Assembly (NCBI RefSeq): GCF_020073745.1
Contig: NZ_JAIRAU010000015.1
Coordinates: forward strand, 208,668 to 272,667
From: Nannocystis pusilla
GTDB taxonomy: Bacteria > Myxococcota_A > Polyangia > Nannocystales > Nannocystaceae
Length of the DNA: 64,000 nt
Reading direction: 5' to 3'
The position numbers and the translations under genes are program-made. This document shows positions 55,448-64,000 of this stretch, one piece after another. The number at the start of each line of letters is the position of its first letter. Positions within the stretch are counted from its first letter, which is position 1. A model generated the notes under the pieces. That model was given only the letters and a program-made list of their open reading frames with translations, was not told where the DNA came from and did not search any database.

Positions 55448-55857
55448 CAGGAGCATCCTTCGTAGGTGTGGTCCGGGAGAATATCGCAACGAGCCGACGG
55501 AAGTTACTCGCTCCGCACCGGCCCGCCGGCCGCGCCGACGATTCAGGTATGTGCGATCGAATGCTCGTATTCGGCCGGTGATTGCTCGCAGAAAATTTGT
55601 CGAGCCCGCCGTCGATCCGATCGGCGGTCTCGTTCGTACCGCCTTGTTACTCCGCATCGGCTGATGCGGCGTGCTCGGCGCGAGCCAGGACGATTTCGCG
55701 ACTCATCACATCACAGCGCGCGATCGCGTCACCGGCGAGCCGGAATTTCGTCGGTGTCGCGTCGAGCGAAGATCCAAAGGACTCGCGGAGGAGTAGGATG
55801 CTCCGACACGACGACGGTCGCGGTCTTTTGCAGTACCCGACCGGACGAGGAGGCTCG
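55448..55857. other. Intergenic stretch between divergent genes
   Basis: About 410 bp between the Cys-rich lipoprotein (-) and the DUF4331 gene (+). Promoters for both must lie here. No repeat array and no credible gene is visible. Confidence 0.35.
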
Positions 55858-56502
55858 ATGTACAGAAAAATTGGAGCGAAAATGGGGCTGGCGGTGGTCG
55901 CCATCGCTGCGATCTGCGGGGGGAGCTGGTGGACTTCGACCGTCTCCGCGTCGGACCACGACGAGTCGCCGCTCGTGAAGCAAGACGCCGCGCAGGACAT
56001 CACCGACCTGTACGTCTTCAACAGCGGCACCAACAAGACGACCATCATCGTCTGCTGGGCCGGCTTCAACGACAGCCGACCGCAGCCGGACGACGCGGCG
56101 GTGTACGACGGCAAGGCCCTCTACACCATCTGGGTCGACAACGACCTCGACAACGAGGCCGACCTCAAATTCTACTGGCGCTACGGCGCGAACGCGAAGG
56201 ACGAGATCGGCATCCAGTGGGAGGGCATCCCCGGCGCCGACGCGCCGGTGTCCGGCCCGGTCGAGACGGTCTTCGACGCCGGCCCGTTCGCGCGCGTGTG
56301 GACGGGCCACGCCGACGACCCGTTCTTCTTCGACGCGCAGGGCTACCTCGAGGGGCTCGACACCGGGAATGTGTCGTTCATGAGCAACCGCGACTTCCTG
56401 GCCGGCTTCAACGTCACCGCCGCGGCGATCGAGATCGACACCGACGTGCTGACCGCGGGCAACAAGATCCAGGTGTGGGCCACCTCGGCGAGGAAGATGT
56501 AG
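55858..56502 (+). CDS. DUF4331-family secreted protein, N-terminal half
   Basis: 214 residues from ATG 55858, with GAGGAGG upstream. Signal peptide to about residue 32. The mature start DHDESPLVKQDAAQDITDLYVFN matches the N-terminus of DUF4331 proteins. Normal members are much longer, and the C-terminal half is missing here. The next gene, 9 bp away, encodes what looks like that C-terminal half. Function of DUF4331 proteins is not known. Confidence 0.78.
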   Translation: MYRKIGAKMGLAVVAIAAICGGSWWTSTVSASDHDESPLVKQDAAQDITDLYVFNSGTNKTTIIVCWAGFNDSRPQPDDAAVYDGKALYTIWVDNDLDNEADLKFYWRYGANAKDEIGIQWEGIPGADAPVSGPVETVFDAGPFARVWTGHADDPFFFDAQGYLEGLDTGNVSFMSNRDFLAGFNVTAAAIEIDTDVLTAGNKIQVWATSARKM

Positions 56503-56511
56503 GAGGTCGCC

Positions 56512-57294
56512 ATGACGAACAACGCATCCAATTATGCAGTCCTCGCGGCGGCGCTGCTGTTCGCGCCGCTCTCCGCGTGCGGCGACGACAAGGGCACCAC
56601 CGACACGGACACGACCGCGTCGACCATGCAGACGACGGAGCCGCCGTCGACGACGTCGACGGCGACGACGATGGACACGCCCACCACGGACGACGCGACG
56701 ACGGTGGAGCCGACCACCACGACCGTCACGCCGACGACGACCGGCACGACCGAGACCACCGGCGACGACAACGGGTTCGTGTTCCCGAGCGATCCGCCCG
56801 AGGCGTACACGCAGATCGACCGCCACGGCGCGGTCGAGGCCGGCACGGCCGGGATCGCGGCGGCGCAGGGCCTGGGCCTCAACCCGGGCTCGGACATCGC
56901 GATCCGCGACGACTACAACGCGAGCAACCCGGCGGAGGACGCCGCAGGGATGTGGCTGGGGGAGATCGGCGCGAGCGTGACGTTCTTCCACGACGCGTTC
57001 GACGACGACATCACGGGCCTGGGCCTGGTGCCCGCGACCGTCGACGAGACCGTCATGCAGGCCGGGCCGGTGATCGTGCCGGACACGATCAAGTACGATC
57101 CCAACATGCCGACCGGGTACCCGAACGGTCGCGCGCTCACGGATCCGGTGGTCGACATCACCCTGGCGGCCGTGCTGCTCAAGCTCGGACCGCAGCAGCC
57201 GCTGACGTTCTTCGCCGATCTGCCGCTCAACCCGCCCGCGAACGACGTGCCGTTCCAGGCGGAGTTCCCGTTCCTGGCGCCGCCGCACCTGTAG
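56512..57294 (+). CDS. Lipoprotein resembling the DUF4331 C-terminal half
   Basis: 260 residues. Lipobox LSAC and a Thr-rich linker precede a domain whose end (TGYPNGRALTDPVVDITLAAVLL ... LNPPANDVPFQAEFPFLAPPH) matches the DUF4331 C-terminus. It follows the N-terminal half by 9 bp and both are exported, so they may form one split protein that assembles outside the cytoplasm. Confidence 0.72.
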   Translation: MTNNASNYAVLAAALLFAPLSACGDDKGTTDTDTTASTMQTTEPPSTTSTATTMDTPTTDDATTVEPTTTTVTPTTTGTTETTGDDNGFVFPSDPPEAYTQIDRHGAVEAGTAGIAAAQGLGLNPGSDIAIRDDYNASNPAEDAAGMWLGEIGASVTFFHDAFDDDITGLGLVPATVDETVMQAGPVIVPDTIKYDPNMPTGYPNGRALTDPVVDITLAAVLLKLGPQQPLTFFADLPLNPPANDVPFQAEFPFLAPPHL

Positions 57295-57373
57295 CCCCGC
57301 CAGTGCCGATGGCTCCCCGGGCGTGCGAAGCTCCCGGAGAGCCCCTCCAGGTTCTCGAGGCCCTCGCACCGTC

Positions 57374-58681
57374 ATGGACCGCAAAACGATCCTCGTCTCG
57401 GCCGTCCTCGCGTTCGGCGTCTCGGCGCTGGTGTCGCGGATCGATCTCCGCGGCGAGACGTCGCCGCCGTCGCGGGCCGCACCGCGAGCCGCCGCGCCGG
57501 CGACGGGCCCGGGCTATGCGTCGCTGCTGGCCGAGCTCGACCAGCGCATCGCCAGCCTGCAGGCGCGCGCGAACGGTCGCCCCGGCGACTGGTTGACGCG
57601 GATGCACCTCGGCTCCGCGCTGCTCGAGCGCGCCGGCCTGACGAATCAGGTGGAGGACTTCGCCCGGGTCGAGGCCGTCCTCGACGAGGCGTTCTCGATC
57701 GCCCCCGCGGGCAGCGGTCCGCTGTTGCTGGCCGCCCGCTTCAACTACTCGATCCACCGCCTGGGCGCGGCCGAGGCGTACCTCGCGAAGATCGAGCGCC
57801 GCGCGGTGCCGCGGCGCGACGAACAATGGATGGCACGCGTGCTGCGGGCGGAGATCGCGATGCAGCGCGGCCAGTACGAGGATGCATTCGCGGAGCTCAC
57901 CGCGCTCGCCGCGGCCGCGCCGGTCGTGGCGACCGCCGAGCTCGCGCTCTACCACGCGAAGACCGGCCAGCCGGGCGAGGCCGAGGCGCTGCTGGAAGGC
58001 GCGCTGCGGTCGACCGGCACCAACGATCCGCGGCGCCGGGCGTGGATCAGGCTGCAGCTCGGCATCGTGGCGATGGAGCGCGGGGAATTGGGGATCGCCT
58101 TGAAGCACCTGCAGGAGGCCGACGCCGAGCTCCCGGGCTGGTGGCTGGTGCAGGAGCACATCGCCGAGATCCACAACCGGCGCGACCGGCACGCCGAGGC
58201 GATCGCGATCTACGAGGAGCTGGTCCGCACGGCCGATCTGCCGCAGCACATGGACGCGCTGGCGGGCCTGTACCGCCACACGGGCGCGCCGCAGGCCGAG
58301 GAGCTGATCGCGCGCGCGGCCGCGAGGTGGGACGAGCAGCTGGCGCGCTTCCCCGAGTCGGCCATGGGCCACGCGCTGCAGCACTACCTGCAATTCGGCC
58401 CGCCGGAGCGGGCGCTCGCGCTCGCCCAGGCCAACCACGCGGCGCGCCCGGGCGGCGACGCGCAGGTGTCGCTGGCGCAGGCGCATCTGCAAGCGGGCCA
58501 GGCCGCCGAGGCGCTGGCGCTGGTGGAGCGAGCGCTGGCCTCGCCGTACCGCACGGCGCGGCTGCACGACGTGGCCGCGAAGGCCCATACCGCGCTCGGG
58601 CACGCGGCGGCCGCCGAGGAGCAGATGTCGCTGCTCCTGGCCGTGAACCCGCGCTACTCGAGCGACGACCACTCGCATTGA
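57374..58681 (+). CDS. TPR-repeat protein with an N-terminal membrane anchor
   Basis: 435 residues from the ATG at 57374. Residues about 5-20 (TILVSAVLAFGVSALVS) look like a signal or membrane anchor. The rest is TPR helices: several repeats with Trp/Leu/Ala/Tyr at helix positions, such as AIAIYEELVRTADLPQHMDALAGLYRHTG. Probably a periplasmic or membrane-bound scaffold. It follows the DUF4331 pair on the same strand and may be co-transcribed. Confidence 0.75.
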   Translation: MDRKTILVSAVLAFGVSALVSRIDLRGETSPPSRAAPRAAAPATGPGYASLLAELDQRIASLQARANGRPGDWLTRMHLGSALLERAGLTNQVEDFARVEAVLDEAFSIAPAGSGPLLLAARFNYSIHRLGAAEAYLAKIERRAVPRRDEQWMARVLRAEIAMQRGQYEDAFAELTALAAAAPVVATAELALYHAKTGQPGEAEALLEGALRSTGTNDPRRRAWIRLQLGIVAMERGELGIALKHLQEADAELPGWWLVQEHIAEIHNRRDRHAEAIAIYEELVRTADLPQHMDALAGLYRHTGAPQAEELIARAAARWDEQLARFPESAMGHALQHYLQFGPPERALALAQANHAARPGGDAQVSLAQAHLQAGQAAEALALVERALASPYRTARLHDVAAKAHTALGHAAAAEEQMSLLLAVNPRYSSDDHSH

Positions 58682-58839
58682 TCGGGGCCCAGCGGCCCGG
58701 TGACCCCGCCGCGGGCGCGCATGCACGTGGACGCGGTCGTCGCTCCCGCGAGCGCGGGCGAGGGTCGCGGCTGCGGTCGCGGCGATGGGTGTGCGTGCCG
58801 GGCGAGCGGGCGACGCGCATCGGCGCGGCGGAGGGGGTG

Positions 58840-58866
58840 ATGAGATGTCCTTGGAGACAGATCGTG
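58840..58866. repeat. 14-bp repeat pair
   Basis: GATGTCCTTGGAGACAG with cores at 58844 and 58858, in the gap between the TPR and CYTH genes. The 62373/62387 pair shares ATGnCCTTGGAGACAG. Confidence 0.6.
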
Positions 58867-58951
58867 CGGCGGTGAGGGCGGCTGAAGCGAGCGGTCGGCG
58901 AGGGTGATCGACGTCTCAGGAGCGGCGCGGCCGCGCGTACACGGTGTGGGG

Positions 58952-59695
58952 ATGCGAACAGACGCGGCTCCTGGGGCGATGGCGCGGGCGACCGCCGGCA
59001 TCGATGCGATCGAGGTGAAGAAGACGGTGGCGGCGCACGCCCACGCGCGCGCGCTGGCGGTGCTGGCCCTGCGTCCGCAGGAGGCGCTGTGGCGCAGGCT
59101 GTACTTCTACGACACGCCCGGGCTCGACCTGTTCGCGCGCGGGGTGGTGCTGCGGGCGCGGGCGACGACGGGGGCGCCGGACGATTCGACGGTGAAGATC
59201 CGCCCGGTGGACCCGGCCCGGATCGAGCGCTGGCGCGGGGTGCCGGGCTTCAAGGTCGAGGCGGACATCATCGGCGCGGCGGTGATCCGCTCGGCGTCGT
59301 TCACGACGGTGCAGGGCCGCGACGAGATCGAGAAGGTGGCCCGCGGCGAGCGGTCGCTGGCCAAGCTGTTCTCGCAGCCGCAGGAGGCGTTCCTGCGCGC
59401 GCTCGCGCCGACGCCGGTCGATCTGTCGCAGCTGCTGGCGCTGGGCCCCGTGCACGTGCGCCGCTGGCGAGTCCGCCACCCCGGCCTGCCGTACCGCGTG
59501 TGCGCGGAGACGTGGCGCATGCCGGACGGACGATCGCTGCTCGAGCTGTCGATCAAGGCCGATCCGGCGGCTGCGGCCTCGGCGTCGGCGGGGTTCGCCG
59601 GCTTCCTCGCCGAGCTCGGGATCGCGGCCGCGGAGGCGCCCGAACCGAAGACGCGCACGGCGCTGGTGTCGCTGGTGGCGGCGGCGCACCGGTGA
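58952..59695 (+). CDS. CYTH-domain-like protein
   Basis: 247 residues from ATG 58952, with purine-rich GTGTGGGG upstream; a GTG at 58904 is also possible. The sequence has the CYTH style: early IEVKKT, then LYFYDTPGLDLFARGVVLRARATTG and DDSTVKIRPVDP, and at the end LLELSIKAD. CYTH proteins use positively charged barrels to bind triphosphate groups, as in class IV adenylate cyclases or thiamine-triphosphatases. Its exact substrate is unknown. It converges on the PLD gene. Confidence 0.72.
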   Translation: MRTDAAPGAMARATAGIDAIEVKKTVAAHAHARALAVLALRPQEALWRRLYFYDTPGLDLFARGVVLRARATTGAPDDSTVKIRPVDPARIERWRGVPGFKVEADIIGAAVIRSASFTTVQGRDEIEKVARGERSLAKLFSQPQEAFLRALAPTPVDLSQLLALGPVHVRRWRVRHPGLPYRVCAETWRMPDGRSLLELSIKADPAAAASASAGFAGFLAELGIAAAEAPEPKTRTALVSLVAAAHR

Positions 59696-59722
59696 GTCGC
59701 GGGTGTGCGATGAATGACTGAA

Positions 59723-59791
59723 TGGACATGTCGTTATAAGCATGTCTATTCGCCAATGTCCGTAGGGGCATGTCCGAACGGGAATGATGGC
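59723..59791. repeat. Five-unit 14-bp array between convergent genes
   Basis: Cores at 59727, 59741, 59755, 59769 and 59783, all exactly 14 bp apart, between the CYTH and PLD genes. Confidence 0.85.
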
Positions 59792-59793
59792 AG

Positions 59794-61218
59794 TCAGCGG
59801 GTGAGCGGCGGCCGCACGGCGTAGGTGGCGGGGTCGAGGGCGTAGCAGCCGCCGAGGACCGGGCCGCCGCCGAGGAGGCTGTCGCGGCTGGCGCGGGCGT
59901 GGGCGGCGAAGCGGTCGAGGGCCTCGAGGTCGTCGCCGGCGTGGATGTCGGTGTGCTCGGCGACGAGCTGGAGGAGCAGCGGGAGGCAGTGCTCCCGGCC
60001 CCACCAGGCGGCGTTGAGCTCGGTGTGGTCGCGGTCGAGGCTGAGGTCGACGAGGTTGGCGGAGCCGAGCGTGGCCCAGGCGCCGTCGACGATGCACAGC
60101 TTGGCGTGGGTGTAGATGTCGCGGTGGCCGTCGCCGTCGCTGCGGGCGAGGGCCGCGAGGGTGAAGCCGGGGTGCGCGGCGAGGGCGGCCAGGCGCTCGA
60201 AGGTGGGGCCGTAGCGGTGCTCGTGCGCGCGACCGTGGCGGGCGAGCTCGGCGACCTCGCCGGCGGCGCGCCAGATCGCGGGCATCGGATCGGCAGGCAC
60301 GACCATGACGACGCGGACGCCTCGCCGCAGCGCGGCGTCGAGGGCGACGAGCAGGGCGTGCTGGCCGGGGTGCTGATTCTCGATGTAGATGGTGCGGCGG
60401 GCCGCGGCGAAGGCGGCGAGGTAGTGGGCGAGGACGGTGGCCTCGCCGCCGGCGCTGTCGAACTCGCGGGCGCCGACGATCGGGGTGGGGCCGCGGTAGC
60501 AGTCGGGGGCGAGGCTGCGTGCGAGCTGGACGCGCACGTCGCCGCGCGCGGGCGGGAGGCGAGCGGGCCAGGCGAGCGGGCCGGCGCGCAGCTCGTCGGG
60601 CCACGGGGGCGCGGCCGGATCCTGCCGCGCGAGGTTCCACCGCTGGACGAAGTTGTGCTCGGCGTCGGCGACGACGGGGCCGTGCAGCTCGAGGAAGGCG
60701 TCGTGCTTGTGCAGGCCGCGGTGATGCCCGGGGCGCGCGAGGGTGGCGGTGCTGAGGACCATGCCGCCGACGAAGGCGATCGCGTCGGGCTCGCCGGCGT
60801 CGACGACGAAGGCCTTCTGGTGGTGACAGTGGGCGGCCGCGGCGGAGCTGTCCCAACGGGCAGCCCAGGTGGAGCCGCGGCGGGCGAGGAACTCGCGCTC
60901 GGCGGGGCCGCCGAGGAAGACGTGCCTCGTGCTCGAGAACCGCGGGTTGCGCCAGAACAACACCCGCACGTCGAGGCCGCGGGCGCGGCTGCGGTCGAGC
61001 AGGTCCCACCAGGCGGTGCCGTCGGGGAAGCAGAAGCCGGGCTCGATGAACGAGACGATCGCCCACACGCGCGCGCGCGCGGCCGCGATCGCGGCGGCCA
61101 GACGGTCGTAGAAGGGGACGCCGTCGATCCACGGGACCACCCGGTTGCCGCTGCGCAAAGGGTACGGTCCGCGGTCGCAGGCGATCGCCAACAGGCCATC
61201 GTCGTCGTCGGCGGGCAC
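59794..61218 (-). CDS. Phospholipase D family protein (two HKD motifs)
   Basis: 474 residues from a GTG at 61218 (upstream in-frame starts exist and the true start is uncertain). Two HKD motifs are visible: HHQKAFVVD with VGG after it and THAKLCIVD with LGSAN after it, as in cardiolipin synthases and phosphatidyl-transferring PLDs. There is no clear TM anchor, so it may be a soluble PLD-like enzyme. It is the left member of a convergent pair with the CYTH gene and is divergent from the dienelactone hydrolase gene. Confidence 0.85.
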   Translation of the reverse strand: MPADDDDGLLAIACDRGPYPLRSGNRVVPWIDGVPFYDRLAAAIAAARARVWAIVSFIEPGFCFPDGTAWWDLLDRSRARGLDVRVLFWRNPRFSSTRHVFLGGPAEREFLARRGSTWAARWDSSAAAAHCHHQKAFVVDAGEPDAIAFVGGMVLSTATLARPGHHRGLHKHDAFLELHGPVVADAEHNFVQRWNLARQDPAAPPWPDELRAGPLAWPARLPPARGDVRVQLARSLAPDCYRGPTPIVGAREFDSAGGEATVLAHYLAAFAAARRTIYIENQHPGQHALLVALDAALRRGVRVVMVVPADPMPAIWRAAGEVAELARHGRAHEHRYGPTFERLAALAAHPGFTLAALARSDGDGHRDIYTHAKLCIVDGAWATLGSANLVDLSLDRDHTELNAAWWGREHCLPLLLQLVAEHTDIHAGDDLEALDRFAAHARASRDSLLGGGPVLGGCYALDPATYAVRPPLTR

Positions 61219-61411
61219 GCGTGGAGGATGCCCGCGCGCGCACCCGGTGTCGAGTCGATGCGCGCGCATCGGCAGGGACGCGCGCGCATGCGGAGCGGGC
61301 CGCGGCGGTGAGGCGAGGGCGCGGCGCAAGCGTCCGCGCCGACAGTGGTTTTGCCGTGAGTCACGGGACCCGGCGCGAGGCGGGCGTGGGAATTGCTCAC
61401 GCCGGCGAATC

Positions 61412-62377
61412 ATGCATACGCGCATTGTCCTCCCCGTCGTCGCTGCCGCGCTCGCCTGGATCGCCGGGCCCGCGCGCGCGCAGGCCGATACGTACACCAA
61501 TATCTCGTTCGACTCGCTGACGCCCGGGCTGCAGCTCGACGGCCGGCTGTACCTGCCCGATTCGCCGGTCGAGAACCCGCCGGCGATCATCATGGCGCAC
61601 GGCTGCTCGGGGATGTGGTCGTATAACGACCCGTCGACGGGGGTGGCGCAGCTGCACATCGAGAAGTGGGGCATCGAGCTGGCGGCCCAGGGCTACGTGG
61701 TGCTGGCGGTCGACAGCTTCACGACGCGCACGCCGACGGGCGAGGACGAGGTGGAGTTCCAGAACCAGTGCGCGGAGGACGACTGGGAGGGCGAGGTCGA
61801 TCCGTACACCAAGCGGGTCGACGATCTGGCGGCGGCCCGGGCGTTCTTGATCGACGAGTACGAGGTGAACGCGGCCGGGGGGATCGGGCTGCTCGGCTGG
61901 TCGCAGGGGGCCCAGGCGCTGCTGGTGGCGATGGCGGCGACGCCCCGCACGAGCGACGTGGCGTACACGACCGAGCTGCCGTGGGCGGCGGCGACGGCGT
62001 TCTACCCGGGCTGCGGCTCGCTGTTGGGGTACGGGCTCAAGCACACGCTGCCGGTCGACGGCTACTGGCGGCCGGCCAACCCGGTGCGGCTGCACATGGG
62101 CGAGGCCGACCCGCTCCACGGGCATTGCAAGCGCCGCGTCGACAACGCGTGGGACGTGTACGACGCCGACCCGGGCACGGCCGACGAGCTGGTGTGGCGG
62201 CCGTACCCGCTCGTCGGGCACAGCTTCGACCGCGGGGTCGACACGAGCTTCCCGACCAGCAAGTGCTCGCCGGAGGAGGCGGCCGTCGCGTCGAGGCGGG
62301 CCGAGTGCGCCATGCGCGACGCGGACGTCGACTCGCTGGCGTTCTTCCTGGCGCGGGTGCAAGGACCCGCGACATGA
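61412..62377 (+). CDS. Secreted dienelactone-hydrolase-family protein
   Basis: 321 residues from the ATG at 61412. Signal peptide to about residue 24 (ends ARAQA). Alpha/beta-hydrolase features are AIIMAHGCSGMW for the oxyanion hole, the nucleophile segment GLLGWSQGAQ, the Asp loop HMGEADPLH and the His in YPLVGHSFD. Extra Cys suggest disulfides. It would hydrolyse an ester or lactone outside the cytoplasm. It converges on the histidine kinase gene. Confidence 0.82.
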   Translation: MHTRIVLPVVAAALAWIAGPARAQADTYTNISFDSLTPGLQLDGRLYLPDSPVENPPAIIMAHGCSGMWSYNDPSTGVAQLHIEKWGIELAAQGYVVLAVDSFTTRTPTGEDEVEFQNQCAEDDWEGEVDPYTKRVDDLAAARAFLIDEYEVNAAGGIGLLGWSQGAQALLVAMAATPRTSDVAYTTELPWAAATAFYPGCGSLLGYGLKHTLPVDGYWRPANPVRLHMGEADPLHGHCKRRVDNAWDVYDADPGTADELVWRPYPLVGHSFDRGVDTSFPTSKCSPEEAAVASRRAECAMRDADVDSLAFFLARVQGPAT

Positions 62378-62432
62378 CCTTGGAGACAGGTTGACGATCG
62401 GCGGGCGCGAGATGTCCCGGGGGACATCTACG
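62369..62432. repeat. Two 14-bp repeat pairs between convergent genes
   Basis: Pairs at 62373/62387 and 62411/62425, each 14 bp apart (24 bp between pairs). The second pair reads AGATGTCCCGGGGGACATCT, nearly an inverted repeat. They lie in the gap between the hydrolase and the kinase genes. Confidence 0.7.
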
Positions 62433-64000
62433 GCGATGGAACGGGGGCCGCGAGCGCCTGCTCGAGGTCCTGCAGGTTGACGGGCTTGACCAGGTGGCTG
62501 TCGCAGCCGGCTTCGCGCGAGCGCTCGCGGTCGGCGTCCTGACCCCAGCCGGTCAGGGCGATGATGGTCATGTCCCGGCCCCACGGCTGCTCGCGGATCT
62601 GCCGGGTGGCGTCGAGGCCGTTGAGCCGCGGCATGCCGACGTCCATGAGGATGACCTGCGGGCGGAATCTGTCGGCGGCCTCGATCGCCTCGAGGCCGTC
62701 GTGGGCGGTGTGGACCTCGTGGCCGAGCATCTCGAGCATCAGGGCCATGGCCTCGGCGCCGTCGCGGTTGTCGTCGACGACGAGCACGCGGCGCGTCGGC
62801 CCTTGCGGCGCGTCGGGCAGCTCGTCGGGGACGCCGGCCGAGACGCGCTCGACGTGGACCGGCAGCCGCACGGTGAAGGTGCTGCCGCGGCCCTCGCCCT
62901 CGCTCGCGGCGGTGACGCTGCCGCCGTGCATCTCGACCAGCCCCTTGACGAGCGCGAGGCCGACGCCGAGGCCGCCGGCGCTGCGCTCGATGCTGCGGTC
63001 GACCTGGCTGAACATGTCGAAGATCGCGGCCAGCGAGCCGGCCGGGATGCCGATGCCGTCGTCGCGCACGGTGATGACGACGTCGTCGCCGCGGCGCTCG
63101 GCGGCGAGGTAAATGTGGCCGCCGGGGCCGGTGTACTTGGCGCTGTTGGTGAGCAGGTTGCTGAACACCTGGGCGAGGCGGGTGTGGTCGGCGTCGAGGA
63201 AGATGCACCCCGCCGGCAGCGCGACCTGCAAGTCGTGGCCGGCGGCCTCGATCTGCGGGCGCGCGGTCTCGACGGCGCTGCCGATCACGTCGGCAAGCTG
63301 GACGCGCTCGCGCCGGAGCTCGAGCTTGTTGCGGCTGATCCGGCTGACGTCCATGAGGTCGTCGATCAGCCGGACCATGTGCGACAGCTGGCGGTCCATC
63401 ATGGCCTGGGCTCGCGCGGCGACGTCGACGTTGCCGCCGGCGAGGCGCATGACCTGCAGGCCGGTGCGGATCGGCGCCAGCGGGTTGCGCAGCTCGTGGG
63501 CGAGGAGGGCCAGGAAGTCGTCCTTCTTGCGGTCGGCGTCGCGCAGCTGCTCGACCATCCGCTCGCGCTCGGCCTCCGCCCGCACGCGGCCGGTGATGTC
63601 GGTGAAGAGGATGGCGACGTGCTCGCCGAGCTTGATGGCGTAGACGTCGAACCAGCGCTCGCCGAGCGCCCTGGCCTGGTTGATGAAGCGGACCGCCTCG
63701 CCGGTGCGCGCGACCCGGCCATAGGTCTCGAACCAGTGCGGGTCGAGGTCCGGGATGAGCTCGCGTATGGTCTTGCCGGCGGCGTCGCGCAGGCCGGTGT
63801 GCTTCTCGAACGCGGGGTTGACCTCGAGGAAGCGGTAGTCCACGGTTCGGCCTTCGGCGTCGAAGATGAGGTCGATGACCGAGAAGCCCTCGTCGATCGA
63901 GGAGAAGAGGGTCCGGTAGCGCTCCTCGCTGTGGCGCAGGGCCTGCTGCGCCAGCGCGGCCTCGGTGACGTCGAGGGCGATGCCGTCCCAGGCCAGCTCG
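62428..64000 (-). CDS. Hybrid PAS-sensor histidine kinase with receiver domain (5' part beyond window)
   Basis: The frame stays open to the window edge, so the N-terminus is missing. Visible parts in order: the end of one PAS/coiled region, a PAS domain (from ALRHSEERYRTLFSSIDEGF to ILFTDITGRVRAE), a HisKA H-box (DDFLALLAHELRNPLAP), the HATPase N-box (SNLLTNSAKY) and G-boxes, and a C-terminal receiver domain (RRVLVVDDNRD, the phosphoacceptor Asp in ILMDVGMP, and the Lys in HLVKPVN). It would pass phosphate from its own His to its own Asp or to an unlinked regulator. The stop is 51 bp after the convergent hydrolase gene. Confidence 0.9.
   Translation of the reverse strand, partial: ELAWDGIALDVTEAALAQQALRHSEERYRTLFSSIDEGFSVIDLIFDAEGRTVDYRFLEVNPAFEKHTGLRDAAGKTIRELIPDLDPHWFETYGRVARTGEAVRFINQARALGERWFDVYAIKLGEHVAILFTDITGRVRAEAERERMVEQLRDADRKKDDFLALLAHELRNPLAPIRTGLQVMRLAGGNVDVAARAQAMMDRQLSHMVRLIDDLMDVSRISRNKLELRRERVQLADVIGSAVETARPQIEAAGHDLQVALPAGCIFLDADHTRLAQVFSNLLTNSAKYTGPGGHIYLAAERRGDDVVITVRDDGIGIPAGSLAAIFDMFSQVDRSIERSAGGLGVGLALVKGLVEMHGGSVTAASEGEGRGSTFTVRLPVHVERVSAGVPDELPDAPQGPTRRVLVVDDNRDGAEAMALMLEMLGHEVHTAHDGLEAIEAADRFRPQVILMDVGMPRLNGLDATRQIREQPWGRDMTIIALTGWGQDADRERSREAGCDSHLVKPVNLQDLEQALAAPVPSP

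Overview
The window is very rich in G+C. It carries many Thr/Ser-rich lipoproteins, Cys-rich secreted modules, TPR proteins and a hybrid histidine kinase. That combination suggests a myxobacterium, most like the Nannocystis group; this is inferred from style, since no rRNA or tRNA gene is visible.

Layout. 0-10 kb: a lipoprotein, GTP-type PEP carboxykinase, a lipid-anchored S10 carboxypeptidase, a BASS transporter, a TauD/SyrP-like dioxygenase, an Rpn-like nuclease and an MCE (MlaD-like) protein with a Cys-rich insertion. 10.8-28.2 kb: an arginine locus, with argD on + and argF'-argG-argE'-argB/A-argC-argH on -. It has the acetylcitrulline (Xanthomonas-type) form, with acetylornithine carbamoyltransferase and a kinase-synthase fusion. 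Between argD and argH lie two inserted blocks. The first is a high-GC cassette (LuxR/TolB/TPR regulator, SDR, KAS III, two acyl-CoA dehydrogenase homologues) ending in a decayed copy of the argD 3' end. The second is a low-GC pair (three-Cys-motif protein and TcmP) ending in a remnant of the argH 3' end. 28.5-37 kb: a secreted peptide, a five-fold zinc-ribbon protein, carAB, two unknown genes and a 69-bp tandem repeat. 37-49 kb: a surface-protein region with lipoproteins, an FG-GAP protein and a four-gene operon of propeller-like lipoproteins plus an outer-membrane protein. 49-64 kb: a CASTOR/POLLUX-like channel, enoyl-CoA hydratase, split DUF4331 proteins, TPR, CYTH, phospholipase D and dienelactone hydrolase genes, and a hybrid kinase running off the end.

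The most unusual signal is a dispersed family of 14-bp periodic repeats. The unit is close to GGACATGTCC plus four variable bases, and arrays hold two to six units in exact 14-bp register. The longest non-coding arrays lie mostly between convergent genes. One six-unit array is translated within carA, and two-unit copies overlap the start codons of carB and argG. I saw no array in the two inserted blocks. The family looks REP/BIME-like, and I do not recognise it.

CarA/CarB supply carbamoyl phosphate to the carbamoyltransferase and to pyrimidine synthesis. ArgB/A, ArgC, ArgD, ArgF', ArgE', ArgG and ArgH together cover glutamate to arginine.
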